A stretch of 64,000 bases of DNA from JAMZMI01 sp964353015 (lineage in GTDB: Bacteria; Bacteroidota; Bacteroidia; Cytophagales; Cyclobacteriaceae): contig CAYGUA010000006.1 of assembly GCA_964353015.1 (NCBI GenBank), positions 124,001 through 188,000 of the forward strand. The letters are read 5' to 3'. A program made the translations under genes and the position numbers. Within the stretch, counting starts at the first letter, position 1, and each line of letters opens with the position of its first letter. Under the pieces are notes generated by a model. It was not told the origin of the DNA. It did no database searches and saw only the letters and a program-made list of their open reading frames with translations. Positions 26,189 to 35,397 of the stretch are shown in pieces.

Positions 26189-26677
26189 ATGATTATCATT
26201 CTCATGGGCGTGTCAGGATCCGGTAAAACAACCTTAGGTAAACTCCTGTCTATCAATACCGGGATCCCTTTTCTTGATGCGGATAATTTTCATCCACAAA
26301 GCAATATTCAAAAAATGAATGCCGGAATAGCCCTCAATGACAATGACAGGCATCCTTGGCTAGAAAATCTTTCAATAAAACTCTCCGAACAAGAAAAAAC
26401 TGATGGCGCCATTTTGGCATGCTCAGCGCTAAAAGAGGCTTATCGCGAAATCCTTACTTCAAAGCTCAAAACAGAAATTCTGTGGATTTTTCTGAATGGC
26501 GATAAGTCAATGATTTTAGATCGAATGAAAAACCGAAAAGATCATTTTATGCCCCAATCATTACTTGATTCGCAGTTTGAAACGCTTCAAATTCCCTCAA
26601 ATGCGATTAATATAGATATTGATCAAAGTCGTGAACAAATAGTCGAAAAAATTCAAACACACATCAGAAATGTCTGA
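26189..26677 (+). CDS. gntK: Gluconokinase
   Basis: The 162-residue kinase has the P-loop GVSGSGKT at residues 7-14 and the gluconokinase signature FLDADNFHPQSNIQKMNAG, then DNDRHPWL and CSALKEAYRE. It phosphorylates gluconate to 6-phosphogluconate, feeding the pentose phosphate or Entner-Doudoroff pathway. The length is typical of GntK/IdnK. Its end overlaps the permease gene by 8 bases, so uptake and phosphorylation are made together. No GntR-type regulator lies next to it, so control is unclear. Confidence 0.93.
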   Translation: MIIILMGVSGSGKTTLGKLLSINTGIPFLDADNFHPQSNIQKMNAGIALNDNDRHPWLENLSIKLSEQEKTDGAILACSALKEAYREILTSKLKTEILWIFLNGDKSMILDRMKNRKDHFMPQSLLDSQFETLQIPSNAINIDIDQSREQIVEKIQTHIRNV

Positions 26678-28016
26678 GGCTACTTTAATCCTATCCATCT
26701 TATCAGGAATAGCGATTTTGCTCATCTTGATTCTTTATTTCAAAATTCAAGCTTTTTTGTCCTTATTGATTGCCGGGATTTGGGTTGGTCTTTGGGCAGG
26801 AATGAATCCTGTAGATGTGATCGAAAGCATGAAATCCGGAATGGGAGATACCTTGGGATTTGTTGCTACAGTGGTGGGTTTGGGTGCATTGTTTGGTGCC
26901 ATCCTAGAAAGCTCAGGAGGATCTCAAGTCATATCTAATTTTTTACTTAAAACATTCGGAAAAGAAAATGCTCCATGGGCCATGGTCATTGCCGGATTCA
27001 TTATTGCCATTCCAGTCTTTTTCGATGTGGCGTTCATCATCCTGATTCCAATTGTTTACGGACTGCAAAAATCAACAGGAAAATCATTGTTGTTATACGG
27101 TTTACCTCTTCTAGCGGGCTTGGCTATTACTCATAGTTTTATCCCTCCTACTCCCGGACCTGTAGCAGTGGCTGAAATAATAGGTGCCAACCTTGGCATG
27201 GTGATTTTAGCTGGATTTGTTACAGGCATACCATGTGCCATTATCGGTGGGCCTTTGTTTGCAAAATGGATCAGCAAACGCATCATGGTCGGCGTACCTG
27301 ACTACATTGATACTGGAGTGAATTCTGAAAAAACGCCTTCTTTGATGACCGTTCTATCAATTATATTCATTCCTATCCTGCTCATTCTAACCAATACTTT
27401 CATTAATAGTCCAATGTTTCAGGATGTTTATATGCCTCATTGGTTCGTTATTCCCATTTCAATTCTTGGTCATCCATTTGGTGCATTGATCCTAGCTAAT
27501 ATTTTAGCCTGGTATTTTTTAGGTTTGAAACAGGGATTTTCCAAAACAGAACTTCTGGAAATTAACTCGAAATCCCTTGCGCCTGCGGGTATAATTATTT
27601 TATTGACAGGAGCTGGAGGCGCTTTCAAACAAGTATTAATCGATACGGGAATTGGCGATCTGATTGCTGCTTCAATAGGGAGTTCAGGATCATCCATTTT
27701 ATTATTTGCTTTTCTCATTTCAGGTATAGTGAGAATTCTGCAAGGATCTGCTACAGTCGCTATGATCACTGCAGCTGGTGTGGTATCGCCATTGCTGGAA
27801 ATTAGTTCTGGATCGTTTTTCAATGCACTTGCTGTAATCTCCATTGCCTCTGGAGCAACTATTTTGTCACATGTAAATGACAGTGGCTTTTGGCTTGTAA
27901 ATAGATATTTCGGTCTTACAGAAAAACAAACCCTCGGATCATGGACTGTCATGACGACCATCATCGCATTAACAGGATTAGTCATGACCATTTTACTTCA
28001 GATACTTTTTGTCTGA
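26670..28016 (+). CDS. gntP: Gluconate:H+ symporter, GntP family
   Basis: The 448-residue protein is highly hydrophobic with about twelve to fourteen membrane segments. It shows the GntP-family signatures GLGALFGAILESSGGSQVI and HSFIPPTPGPVAVAEIIGANLG, and a late HVNDSGFWLVNRYFGL, which matches the conserved C-terminal motif of the family. It imports gluconate or a related sugar acid with protons across the cytoplasmic membrane. The 8-base overlap with gntK supports the gluconate substrate. Confidence 0.93.
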   Translation: MSEATLILSILSGIAILLILILYFKIQAFLSLLIAGIWVGLWAGMNPVDVIESMKSGMGDTLGFVATVVGLGALFGAILESSGGSQVISNFLLKTFGKENAPWAMVIAGFIIAIPVFFDVAFIILIPIVYGLQKSTGKSLLLYGLPLLAGLAITHSFIPPTPGPVAVAEIIGANLGMVILAGFVTGIPCAIIGGPLFAKWISKRIMVGVPDYIDTGVNSEKTPSLMTVLSIIFIPILLILTNTFINSPMFQDVYMPHWFVIPISILGHPFGALILANILAWYFLGLKQGFSKTELLEINSKSLAPAGIIILLTGAGGAFKQVLIDTGIGDLIAASIGSSGSSILLFAFLISGIVRILQGSATVAMITAAGVVSPLLEISSGSFFNALAVISIASGATILSHVNDSGFWLVNRYFGLTEKQTLGSWTVMTTIIALTGLVMTILLQILFV

Positions 28017-28157
28017 GACAATAACCAGTATTCGTCAAATTCATGACGTTTAGGCTTCCTTAGAGAATAATTGTTTTTTTTTAGCTCCAGTAAAATCTAG
28101 ATCTTCGATCAATTTCGTAAGTATGATGTTGGTTTAGAAAACCACAAAGCTGGAAGG

Positions 28158-28184
28158 AAGGTCGCAAGTAGTACTTGCGGCCTT
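28158..28184. terminator. Hairpin between gntP and murA, probable bidirectional terminator
   Basis: AAGGTCGCAAGTA (28158-28170) and TACTTGCGGCCTT (28172-28184) form a long near-perfect inverted repeat with one G-U pair, followed by a T-rich TAATTTCC on the plus strand. A second hairpin, CGTGGG (28235-28240) with CCCACG (28249-28254), lies just before the murA stop on the other strand. Together they fill the 244-base convergent gap, where I see no gene. Confidence 0.6.
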
Positions 28185-28260
28185 TAATTTCCTTAATTTA
28201 AAAAATTAAGATTTTATTAGCTGGTTGGAATGCTCGTGGGACCAAGTGCCCACGGGTTAT

Positions 28261-29568
28261 TTAATCGAATCTCTCAATATCAGCTCCGATTGCATTCAAT
28301 CTCTTGTCGATAAATTGATAACCTCTATCTATTTGCTCAACATTGTGAATGGTGCTTGTGCCTTCGGCAGACATTGCCGCAATTAACAATGAAACCCCAG
28401 CTCGAATGTCAGGTGAAGTCATGTTGATGCCCCGTAGTTCAAATGAACGATCTAAACCGATTACAGTGGCTCTGTGTGGATCACAAAGTATGATTTGCGC
28501 ACCCATATCTATCAGTTTATCAACGAAAAACAAACGGCTTTCAAACATTTTCTGATGAACCAAAACAGTGCCTTTAGCCTGTGTAGCTGTCACCAATATG
28601 ATACTCAATAAATCTGGAGTGAATCCTGGCCAGATAGCATCGGCAACTGTCAATATTGAACCATCAATAAAAGACTCAATTTCATAATGTTCCTGTGCAG
28701 GAATGAAAATATCATCTCCTGTAAATTCCATTTTCACACCCAATCTCTGAAAGGTGTCAGGAATGATTCCGAGCATATCTATTCGGGCATCTTTGATGGT
28801 GATTTCAGATTTGGTCATGGCAGCCAAACCGATGAAACTTCCAATCTCAATCATATCCGGAAGCATGGTATGTTCCGTTCCGCCCAGAGTTTCCACTCCT
28901 TCTATTTTTAGCAAATTACTTCCTATGCCATAAATTTTTGCTCCCATTCGCACGAGCATATTGCAGAGTTGTTGGATGTATGGCTCACATGCGGCATTGT
29001 ATATGGTCGTCAAACCTTCGGCAAGCACTGCGGCCATAATGATGTTAGCAGTTCCAGTTACGGATGCTTCATCAAGATGCATGTAGGTTCCCTTTAGTCG
29101 CGAGCCATCTACGGTGTAAAATCCAGATTTTACGTCGTAGTTAAATTTCGCGCCAAGTTTTTGAAAGCCCACGAAATGGGTATCCAACCTGCGTCTACCG
29201 ATTTTATCACCACCGGGTTTGGGCATTTTACCACGGCCGAATCTTGCTAGAAGTGGCCCTAATATCATGATGGATCCACGCAACGATCCTGCTTTATTTT
29301 TGAACTCCTCGGTATCAAGGAAATTCATATTGATATTGCTTGCGGTAAATTTGTAAGATTCTTCGTCTGTCTTTTCCGTTTTCACTCCAAGATCTGCCAG
29401 AAGTTCGATCAACTTCATGACATCTCTAATGGCTGGAATTTTATGAATATGAACCGTATCTGCAGTCAATAAGACGGCAGAAATAATTTGCAACGCTTCA
29501 TTTTTAGCACCTTGTGGAATAATAGTGCCCTTCAGGCGATGGCCGCCTTTCACTCTGAATGAGGTCAT
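28261..29568 (-). CDS. murA: UDP-N-acetylglucosamine 1-carboxyvinyltransferase
   Basis: The 435-residue enzyme is a full MurA: the KNEA motif at residues 22-25, the loop KPGGDKIGRRRLDTH around 117-131, and late RAGVSLLIAA. It transfers enolpyruvate from PEP to UDP-GlcNAc, the first committed step of peptidoglycan synthesis. The loop residue that is Cys115 in E. coli (GGCTIG) is Asp121 here (GGDKIG). That substitution is known to leave the enzyme active and to confer insensitivity to fosfomycin. Its start overlaps the stop of the DUF4290 gene by one base, so the two are probably one transcript. Confidence 0.95.
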   Translation of the reverse strand: MTSFRVKGGHRLKGTIIPQGAKNEALQIISAVLLTADTVHIHKIPAIRDVMKLIELLADLGVKTEKTDEESYKFTASNINMNFLDTEEFKNKAGSLRGSIMILGPLLARFGRGKMPKPGGDKIGRRRLDTHFVGFQKLGAKFNYDVKSGFYTVDGSRLKGTYMHLDEASVTGTANIIMAAVLAEGLTTIYNAACEPYIQQLCNMLVRMGAKIYGIGSNLLKIEGVETLGGTEHTMLPDMIEIGSFIGLAAMTKSEITIKDARIDMLGIIPDTFQRLGVKMEFTGDDIFIPAQEHYEIESFIDGSILTVADAIWPGFTPDLLSIILVTATQAKGTVLVHQKMFESRLFFVDKLIDMGAQIILCDPHRATVIGLDRSFELRGINMTSPDIRAGVSLLIAAMSAEGTSTIHNVEQIDRGYQFIDKRLNAIGADIERFD

Positions 29569-30242
29569 TAGTTATTTGGTCTCCTGCGTTGTTTAAAGTT
29601 TCGCTTGCCTCCCTTTGCACCAGCAGGGTTATTTGGCCTGTTTCTGTTAGGTCTGTTGTTGTCGTAGGTTCTTTCTTTCCTTTCGCTATCAAATAGACCA
29701 TGCTCTTTTACTTTGGCAATATCAATGTCGAGCTCATTTTTAGAAAGCATCTTGATATTTTTCAGGACAGTTTCATCTTCAATGTTATCCTTGTTCCAAG
29801 TCAAATAAAAAGATTTCATGAGTTTGCCAATGGCTATCACAGCACCTTCTCTTTCTTTAGGATCTTCCAGTTTCATTGCATTCTCAATCAAAATCTCAAG
29901 ATTTCGGCCATAATGACGAAACTTGATGTTGTTTGACTGATAGCCTACTCTGTCCGGTTTTCTATCGAGGATAGTTGATTCAGGAATTGGGAATGGACTT
30001 TCTACATCCAAATTGAATTTTGAAATGATGAACAAATCGTCCCAAACTTTTTGAGTGTATTCCGCAGCATCTTTGCTAAACTCCGGATTGACGGCTTTCA
30101 TAAGCTCAACTAGCAATGAAGCGTATTTATTTCTTTTTTCTTTGTCATCAACAGTTCTGATGAACTTCACCAGGTTTTGCACATTTCTGCCATACTCTCT
30201 GAGTGTCAGATGTTCTCGTCCTGTATTGTATTCTAAACTCAT
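29568..30242 (-). CDS. DUF4290 domain protein
   Basis: Starting at the ATG at 30242 (MSLEYNTGREHLTLREYGR), the product is 224 residues. The frame also extends to 30323, but that stretch lacks family character. The N-terminal region through about residue 175 matches DUF4290, a Bacteroidota family of unknown function (REYGRNVQNLVKF; FRHYGRNLEILIENA). The tail is basic and disordered (RNRPNNPAGAKGGKRNFKQR), which might bind nucleic acid or the negatively charged envelope. It precedes murA and overlaps it by one base. I recall this pairing from related genomes, which suggests a link to cell-wall synthesis but is not proof. Confidence 0.85.
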   Translation of the reverse strand: MSLEYNTGREHLTLREYGRNVQNLVKFIRTVDDKEKRNKYASLLVELMKAVNPEFSKDAAEYTQKVWDDLFIISKFNLDVESPFPIPESTILDRKPDRVGYQSNNIKFRHYGRNLEILIENAMKLEDPKEREGAVIAIGKLMKSFYLTWNKDNIEDETVLKNIKMLSKNELDIDIAKVKEHGLFDSERKERTYDNNRPNRNRPNNPAGAKGGKRNFKQRRRPNN

Positions 30243-30257
30243 AAACTTTATTTTGCT

Positions 30258-30284
30258 CAAAAATAAGGAAAACCTCCACACAAA
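30258..30284 (-). promoter_or_regulatory. Predicted promoter of DUF4290-murA
   Basis: On the minus strand, TATTTTTG (plus-strand 30258-30265) matches the -7 consensus TAnnTTTG. TTTG (plus-strand 30281-30284) lies upstream with a 15-base gap, a little shorter than usual. The predicted start lies a few bases before the DUF4290 ATG. Confidence 0.35.
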
Positions 30285-30359
30285 CCGCCACCGAAGTGTT
30301 TTATGTTCAAACGATAGTGTCAATTAAAGAAACTATAAAGAAGAGGGAATCTAAATTTA

Positions 30360-31649
30360 TTATTTATTCATCAAATCCTCTATTTCATCTGCATGAATTG
30401 GGATATTTCTCATGAGGTTTTTATGCCCGTTTTCTGTAATCAGGATGTTATCTTCCAAACGGATTCCAAGCCCCTCTTCTCTGATGTAAATGCCGGGTTC
30501 AACAGTAAATACCATTCCAGGCTTAAATTTCGCATAAACGGAACCTACATCGTGCACATCTAATCCGAGATGATGCGAAGTACCATGCATGAAATATTTT
30601 TTATAAGCTGGCCAGTCTTTATCTTGATTTTTGATATCGGTTTTATCAATGAGACCAAGTTCTATCAGCTCCTCTTCCATCACCTCGCCAACCGCTTTGT
30701 GATATTCAGGAATTACATTACCAGGAGTAAGCATCTCTGTTGCAATGGTTTTTACGCGCAAAACAGCATCATAAACTTGTCTTTGACGCTTCGAGAAACG
30801 CCCGCTCACTGGTATTGTTCGGGTCATATCAGCGTTGTAGTTGGCATACTCCGCCCCTACGTCCATCAGAATCAAATCACCTTTTTTGAGTTGCTGGTTG
30901 TTTTCTATATAATGTAGTACACATGCATTGGCACCACTAGCGATAATCGGCGTGTAAGCAAATCCTCGAGAACGGTTAACTAAAAACTCATGAATGTATT
31001 CTGCTTCAAGCTCATACTCCCAAACGCCAGGTGCTGCAGCTTCCAGCACTCGGCGGAAACCCTTTTCAGTAATGTGGCAGGCATGTTCCAATAATTTGAT
31101 TTCTGGCTCTGATTTAATCGTCCGAAGATCATAAATAATAGGTGCGAGCCGCTCGTATTCATGCAAGGGAAAATGATTCTTGCACCATTTCACAAAGCGA
31201 TCGTTTGCTCCTTCCACCTTTGTGCTACTGCGAATGTGCTCGTTAGTAGCCAGATATATATGATTAGTTTCAGCCAGAATTGTATGAAGCAATTGCTCAA
31301 ACTGTTGAATCCATTTGACATTCTTAATGCCTGACGCATTTACACCTTCCTTTTTAGTAAGTTTATGACCTTCCCAAATGGCTATTTCTTCATTCGTTTC
31401 CCTGAGGAAGAGCACCTCACGCATCTTTTCATCCGGAAAATCAGGCGCAAAAATCAAAATAGTCTCTTCCTGATCGATTCCAGTCAGATAAAAGAGATTT
31501 GAATTTTGCTTGAATGGCAAGGTGCCGTCTGCATTGGTAGGCAATACATCATTGGCATGTATAATAACGACGGAATTTGGCTTCAATCTTTCTGCTAATC
31601 TTGCCCTGTTTCCGACAAATAAATCATTATCAATTTGATGATATTTCAT
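30360..31649 (-). CDS. pepP: Xaa-Pro aminopeptidase (aminopeptidase P type)
   Basis: The 429-residue protein has an N-terminal AMP_N domain (about residues 5-135) and a C-terminal M24 pita-bread metallopeptidase domain. Metal and catalytic motifs are complete: DVGAEYANYNADMTRT with two Asp, HGTSHHLGLDVHD, VEPGIYIREEGLG and RLEDNI. It removes N-terminal residues from peptides with proline at position 2, using two manganese ions, in the cytoplasm. The length fits PepP rather than the shorter PepQ. It is divergent from the subtilase gene. Confidence 0.93.
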   Translation of the reverse strand: MKYHQIDNDLFVGNRARLAERLKPNSVVIIHANDVLPTNADGTLPFKQNSNLFYLTGIDQEETILIFAPDFPDEKMREVLFLRETNEEIAIWEGHKLTKKEGVNASGIKNVKWIQQFEQLLHTILAETNHIYLATNEHIRSSTKVEGANDRFVKWCKNHFPLHEYERLAPIIYDLRTIKSEPEIKLLEHACHITEKGFRRVLEAAAPGVWEYELEAEYIHEFLVNRSRGFAYTPIIASGANACVLHYIENNQQLKKGDLILMDVGAEYANYNADMTRTIPVSGRFSKRQRQVYDAVLRVKTIATEMLTPGNVIPEYHKAVGEVMEEELIELGLIDKTDIKNQDKDWPAYKKYFMHGTSHHLGLDVHDVGSVYAKFKPGMVFTVEPGIYIREEGLGIRLEDNILITENGHKNLMRNIPIHADEIEDLMNK

Positions 31650-31724
31650 AAGACTATGGGTATTTATTTGAATTCCTGATTCTCAATATTTCAATAACTT
31701 GTAACTCTCAAGAGAGATCATGTT

Positions 31725-33152
31725 ATGAAAAAATGGATTGTGATAAAGGTAATATTTCTTTTCGTGTTCACTTATGACTTATGTGCGCAAAAAAAATATT
31801 GGATCAAAAACGATCAAGCACAGCAAATAAAACTTATTGAAACAGTCAACATCTCACCTATTTTCTGTTCGGATTGGGTTGATGCATGCAGTTATATGCT
31901 CAATGAAAATCAGGTTCGGCTCTTAGATAAAAAACTTGATCTGTATCCCGTATTAAATTTCGCTCAAAGTTCTGCGAGCAATGATGGGAGTTTATTGGGA
32001 TTTGCCTTGGAGCAAATAGAGGCGCAATATTTTATCGATAAAAATCTTAACGGCGCAGGCGTGAAAATTGGAATCATAGATGGAGGATTTTTGAATGCAA
32101 ATAAAGACGAATCATTGGCTCATTTTTTCGAAGATAAAAATGAGAAAAAATATGTTGCGTATTACAGGGATTTTGTGACGCCAAAAATGGAAAAATATGG
32201 TGGCGCTTATGGCTTGGATGATGGACATGGCACTGAAGTATGGCAGCTTATCGGTGGATATAACCGCTCCAAAAATGTACAATATGGGCTTGCCACTGAG
32301 TCGCAATATTATCTTGCCAGAACTGATCATGGTGGCTATGAAAAAAGACTTGAGGAAGATTACATCATTGAGGCAATGGAAGAAATGGCAACTCAAGGTG
32401 TGCGCCTCTTCAATTTGTCTTTAGGTTATACAGAAGACTATACAGACACGCTGGAAAACTACAAGATTTCAGACATTGATGGGAAAACTTCCATGCTCAC
32501 CCAAGCTTTGGATAAAGCAGCAACTGAGCTCGGGTTATTGTTTGTGGTAGCGGCAGGGAATGATGGTAATCTAGCTTGGGAAACACTCTCCATTCCTGCT
32601 GATGCGAAAAATGTACTCACTGTTGGCTCAAGTAAATTTAAAATTTGGGATAAGATCAATTACAGTTCTATAGGACCAGAAACGCTGGAATTTTTGAAAC
32701 CAAATATTTCTATCTACTCTACTTTGGGTACGTCTTTTTCTACACCCGTAGTGACCGGACTTGTGGCTTGCATGATGCAATATGATTCTACATTGACCAA
32801 TTTTCAAATCATTGATATTTTGGAAAAAGCATCTAATTTTTATCCTTTCGGGAATAATTACATTGGATACGGCGTGCCTACTTGCTCGAATATTTTTAAA
32901 ATACTGGAAGGAAATGAAGACAAAATCAATCGGCCCAGGACAATTCATAGTTCACGAAATTCGGTAAAAATCAATGCGCTGAATGATGCTAAAACCATTG
33001 TAATATTTCATAAGAAAGACGATCGCAACGTAATGCACCGAGTAAATCTCAGGAGCACCAAAGACAAAATTCAAATTGACAGACCCAATGGAGCGCAACA
33101 ATCGACTGTACTTTTTGAAAAAGAGGTCATAGAAATATTTTGGGAGGATTGA
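31725..33152 (+). CDS. Secreted S8-family serine peptidase (subtilase)
   Basis: The 475-residue protein has a signal peptide ending near residue 21 (FTYDLCAQ). Its subtilisin catalytic triad is D119 (IGIIDGGF), H168 (DDGHGTEVW) and S337 (GTSFSTP), with the oxyanion region VVAAGNDGN. A short pro-region may lie between residues 22 and 100. A beta-rich tail of about 75 residues follows the catalytic domain (about 400-475). I do not recognise the typical type IX sorting domain there, so its route past the inner membrane is unclear. It stands alone, divergent from pepP. Confidence 0.88.
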   Translation: MKKWIVIKVIFLFVFTYDLCAQKKYWIKNDQAQQIKLIETVNISPIFCSDWVDACSYMLNENQVRLLDKKLDLYPVLNFAQSSASNDGSLLGFALEQIEAQYFIDKNLNGAGVKIGIIDGGFLNANKDESLAHFFEDKNEKKYVAYYRDFVTPKMEKYGGAYGLDDGHGTEVWQLIGGYNRSKNVQYGLATESQYYLARTDHGGYEKRLEEDYIIEAMEEMATQGVRLFNLSLGYTEDYTDTLENYKISDIDGKTSMLTQALDKAATELGLLFVVAAGNDGNLAWETLSIPADAKNVLTVGSSKFKIWDKINYSSIGPETLEFLKPNISIYSTLGTSFSTPVVTGLVACMMQYDSTLTNFQIIDILEKASNFYPFGNNYIGYGVPTCSNIFKILEGNEDKINRPRTIHSSRNSVKINALNDAKTIVIFHKKDDRNVMHRVNLRSTKDKIQIDRPNGAQQSTVLFEKEVIEIFWED

Positions 33153-33287
33153 AAAATCAAGCTTATAAAAAAAGATTGATGCCTCATCTATCAGAACCAA
33201 TCCTATAAATTCGTCCTTTGAACGTTGCTCTAACGCTAATTTTGTCTTGCAGGAAAAATAAGCTCTCTTGGTGTGAAGAAACTACCA

Positions 33288-33383
33288 ATGGTACTTGCCA
33301 ATACTTCGAATCCCAGTGAAATGGATCATATGAAAAAGAAATTGGCGACCTTTGAATCAGTTAATACACAACTAAAAAACTAA
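33288..33383 (+). CDS. Possible small ORF or gene remnant before sixA
   Basis: A 31-codon open frame from ATG 33288 to TAA 33381-33383 ends two bases before the sixA start, inside the 232-base gap after the subtilase. It encodes a hydrophilic peptide ending LATFESVNTQLKN. It could be a leader coupled to sixA, a degraded gene end, or chance. I do not recognise it. Confidence 0.2.
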   Translation: MVLANTSNPSEMDHMKKKLATFESVNTQLKN

Positions 33384-33384
33384 A

Positions 33385-33870
33385 TTGAAAACGCTATATC
33401 TCATCCGTCACGCAAAATCTTCCTGGTCATTCGATCTCAGTGATCATGATCGACCTTTGGGCGAACGTGGCAGACGAGATATCATCAAAATGGGCAAATT
33501 CGTCAAAAACAATATTGACGTTCCTGAACTGATACTTGCAAGTACAGCTAGCCGCGCATTATATACCGCCCTTCATATGGCTGACTCGTGGGATTATCCT
33601 GAAGATAAATTAATGCTTTCAGATAGGCTTTATCACTGTACTTCAAGAGATATAGAAGGAATCCTCGGAGGATTTGGAAGTGAAAATACGATTGCCATAG
33701 TAGGTCACAATCCGACATTCACTCAGTTTCACAATCATTATTGCAACGAACAAATAGACAACCTCCCAACTTGTGGTATTGTCGGATTAGAGTTTGACAT
33801 CAACTCGTGGAAGGAGCTGATTATGTCTAAAGCCACACAGCTATTTTATCATACTCCAAAGGGGATTTAG
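33385..33870 (+). CDS. sixA: Phosphohistidine phosphatase, SixA family
   Basis: The 161-residue histidine-phosphatase-fold protein begins MKTLYLIRHAKSSWS with the RHx motif (R8, nucleophile H9). It has LSDRLYHCTSRDIEGIL, and the second catalytic His in VGHNPTFTQF. SixA removes phosphate from phosphohistidine in signalling proteins such as the phosphotransfer domain of ArcB or PTS components. The start is TTG 33385, because no in-frame ATG gives an intact RHG motif. The gene follows the short open frame at 33288 by one base and is convergent with hslU. Confidence 0.85.
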   Translation: MKTLYLIRHAKSSWSFDLSDHDRPLGERGRRDIIKMGKFVKNNIDVPELILASTASRALYTALHMADSWDYPEDKLMLSDRLYHCTSRDIEGILGGFGSENTIAIVGHNPTFTQFHNHYCNEQIDNLPTCGIVGLEFDINSWKELIMSKATQLFYHTPKGI

Positions 33871-33920
33871 AATAGAAAAATAAATAATCTTCTAACTCAA
33901 CTCGAAATTAAAACCGAATA

Positions 33921-34006
33921 CTGCGGCAGGGATAGCAGTGGAAAGCCCGCAGCGCGTAGGATTGTGGGCAGACGGACTTGTAGCGAATAGCCCGGTTCGT
34001 CCGCCC
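33921..34006. ncRNA. Structured intergenic element between sixA and hslU
   Basis: This GC-rich island in an AT-rich gap contains nested hairpins: GGG..GCCC around 33929-33947 and a longer fold in which CGGAC (33973-33977) pairs with GTCCG (33998-34002) and flanking G and C runs extend it. The phrases GGGATAGCAGTGGAAAGCCC and GCGAATAGCCCG resemble a recurring intergenic motif I recall from several Bacteroidota genomes at gene ends. It lies between two convergent stop codons, so a terminator, REP-like element or small RNA are all possible. No coding frame fits. Confidence 0.4.
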
Positions 34007-34018
34007 AAATAATCAATA

Positions 34019-35395
34019 TTAAAGAATATATTGACTCAAATCTTTGTCTTTGACCAGACCAGTGAGCCGCTCCTGTACGTGCGCCTTATCAATCACAATT
34101 TGAGCATTGGCTCCAATGGTATCCGGAATATCGAACAGAATATCATTGAGCAACTTGCTCATAACCGTATGAAGCCTCCGCGCACCAATGTTTTCCACTT
34201 CTTCATTCACCTGAAAGGCAATTTCTGCCAGCTCCTCAAGTGCTTCAGGTTGGAAAGACAAACTCACGCCTTCAGCCGCTACAAGTGCGATATATTGCTT
34301 GGTGAGTGCGTTTTTAGGCTCTTGTAAAATTCTTAGAAAATCTGCCTTGGTCAGGTTTTCCAATTCAACACGGATTGGGAATCTACCTTGCAGTTCGGGA
34401 ATCAAATCAGATGGTTTGCTCACATGAAATGCGCCAGCAGCTACGAACAAAATATGATCAGTGTGAACGACTCCATATTTGGTATTGACGGCACTGCCCT
34501 CAACTATCGGCAGCAAATCACGCTGCACACCCTCTCTGCTAACATCTGGCCCACCTTTTCCGCTGGAACTATTGGCTATTTTGTCTATCTCATCAATAAA
34601 GATGATACCTGAGTTTTCTGCCTTTGCGATAGCTTCTTCTTTTACATCATCCATATCGATGAGCTTGGAAGTTTCCTCCTCCATAAGGATTTTGCGTGCT
34701 TCTGCGATAGTGACTTTACGCTTTTTAGTCTTCTTTGGCATCATATTGCCAAGCATCTCTTGAATGTTGATCATGGATGATTCATCCATGCCACCACCGA
34801 TCATTCCAACTCCAGGCGATGCAGATTGCCTCACATCTATTTCGATCTTTCGCTCATCCATTTCACCATTTTTGATTTTTTCGCGAAAGCGCTCCCTGGT
34901 TTTTTCGTTGAGCTCCTGTTCCTCTCCGGGTAAATCTTTACCAACTCCAGATGCATGGATATTTTTGGCTCCTCTCAATGGTGGAATTAGAATATCAAGA
35001 ATAAGATTATCAACTATCTCTGATGCTTTTTCTTTGACTTCTTCTTTTTTGGCAATTTTTACAATGTTTACCGACTGCTCCACTAAATCGCGAACCATGC
35101 TTTCCACATCACGACCCACGTAACCAACTTCAGTAAATTTCGAAGCTTCTACTTTCGTAAATGGCGCATCTGAAATTTTAGCCAAGCGCCGAGCTATTTC
35201 TGTTTTACCAACTCCAGTCGCTCCTATCATCAATATGTTGTTGGGGACGATTTCGCCGCGAATCTCTTCCTTCACATTCATGCGTCTCCATCGATTTCTC
35301 AAGGCAATGGCCACATTCTTTTTAGCATCGGTTTGGCCGATAATATATTTATCTAATTCGGCAACAATCTGCCGTGGTGTCAAATCTGAACTCAT
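34019..35395 (-). CDS. hslU: ATP-dependent protease ATPase subunit HslU
   Basis: The 458-residue AAA+ protein starts LTPRQIVAELDKYIIGQ, the HslU opening. It has Walker A GATGVGKT (residues 58-65), an intermediate I-domain of about 130 residues, and Walker B IIFIDEIDKI near 269-278. The C-terminal end (DKDLSQYIL) carries the hydrophobic tail that activates HslV. It unfolds substrates for the HslV peptidase. hslV is not in this window, so the subunits are encoded apart. It follows porQ by 2 bases and is probably on one transcript with lon. Confidence 0.95.
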   Translation of the reverse strand: MSSDLTPRQIVAELDKYIIGQTDAKKNVAIALRNRWRRMNVKEEIRGEIVPNNILMIGATGVGKTEIARRLAKISDAPFTKVEASKFTEVGYVGRDVESMVRDLVEQSVNIVKIAKKEEVKEKASEIVDNLILDILIPPLRGAKNIHASGVGKDLPGEEQELNEKTRERFREKIKNGEMDERKIEIDVRQSASPGVGMIGGGMDESSMINIQEMLGNMMPKKTKKRKVTIAEARKILMEEETSKLIDMDDVKEEAIAKAENSGIIFIDEIDKIANSSSGKGGPDVSREGVQRDLLPIVEGSAVNTKYGVVHTDHILFVAAGAFHVSKPSDLIPELQGRFPIRVELENLTKADFLRILQEPKNALTKQYIALVAAEGVSLSFQPEALEELAEIAFQVNEEVENIGARRLHTVMSKLLNDILFDIPDTIGANAQIVIDKAHVQERLTGLVKDKDLSQYIL

Positions 35396-35397
35396 AA

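Noticed and set aside
27470..27991. 173-codon reverse-strand ORF inside gntP
   Set aside because: It lies wholly within a well-supported membrane transporter gene on the other strand; its residue composition (Pro/Ile/Ala-rich, no motif) is that of an antisense shadow.
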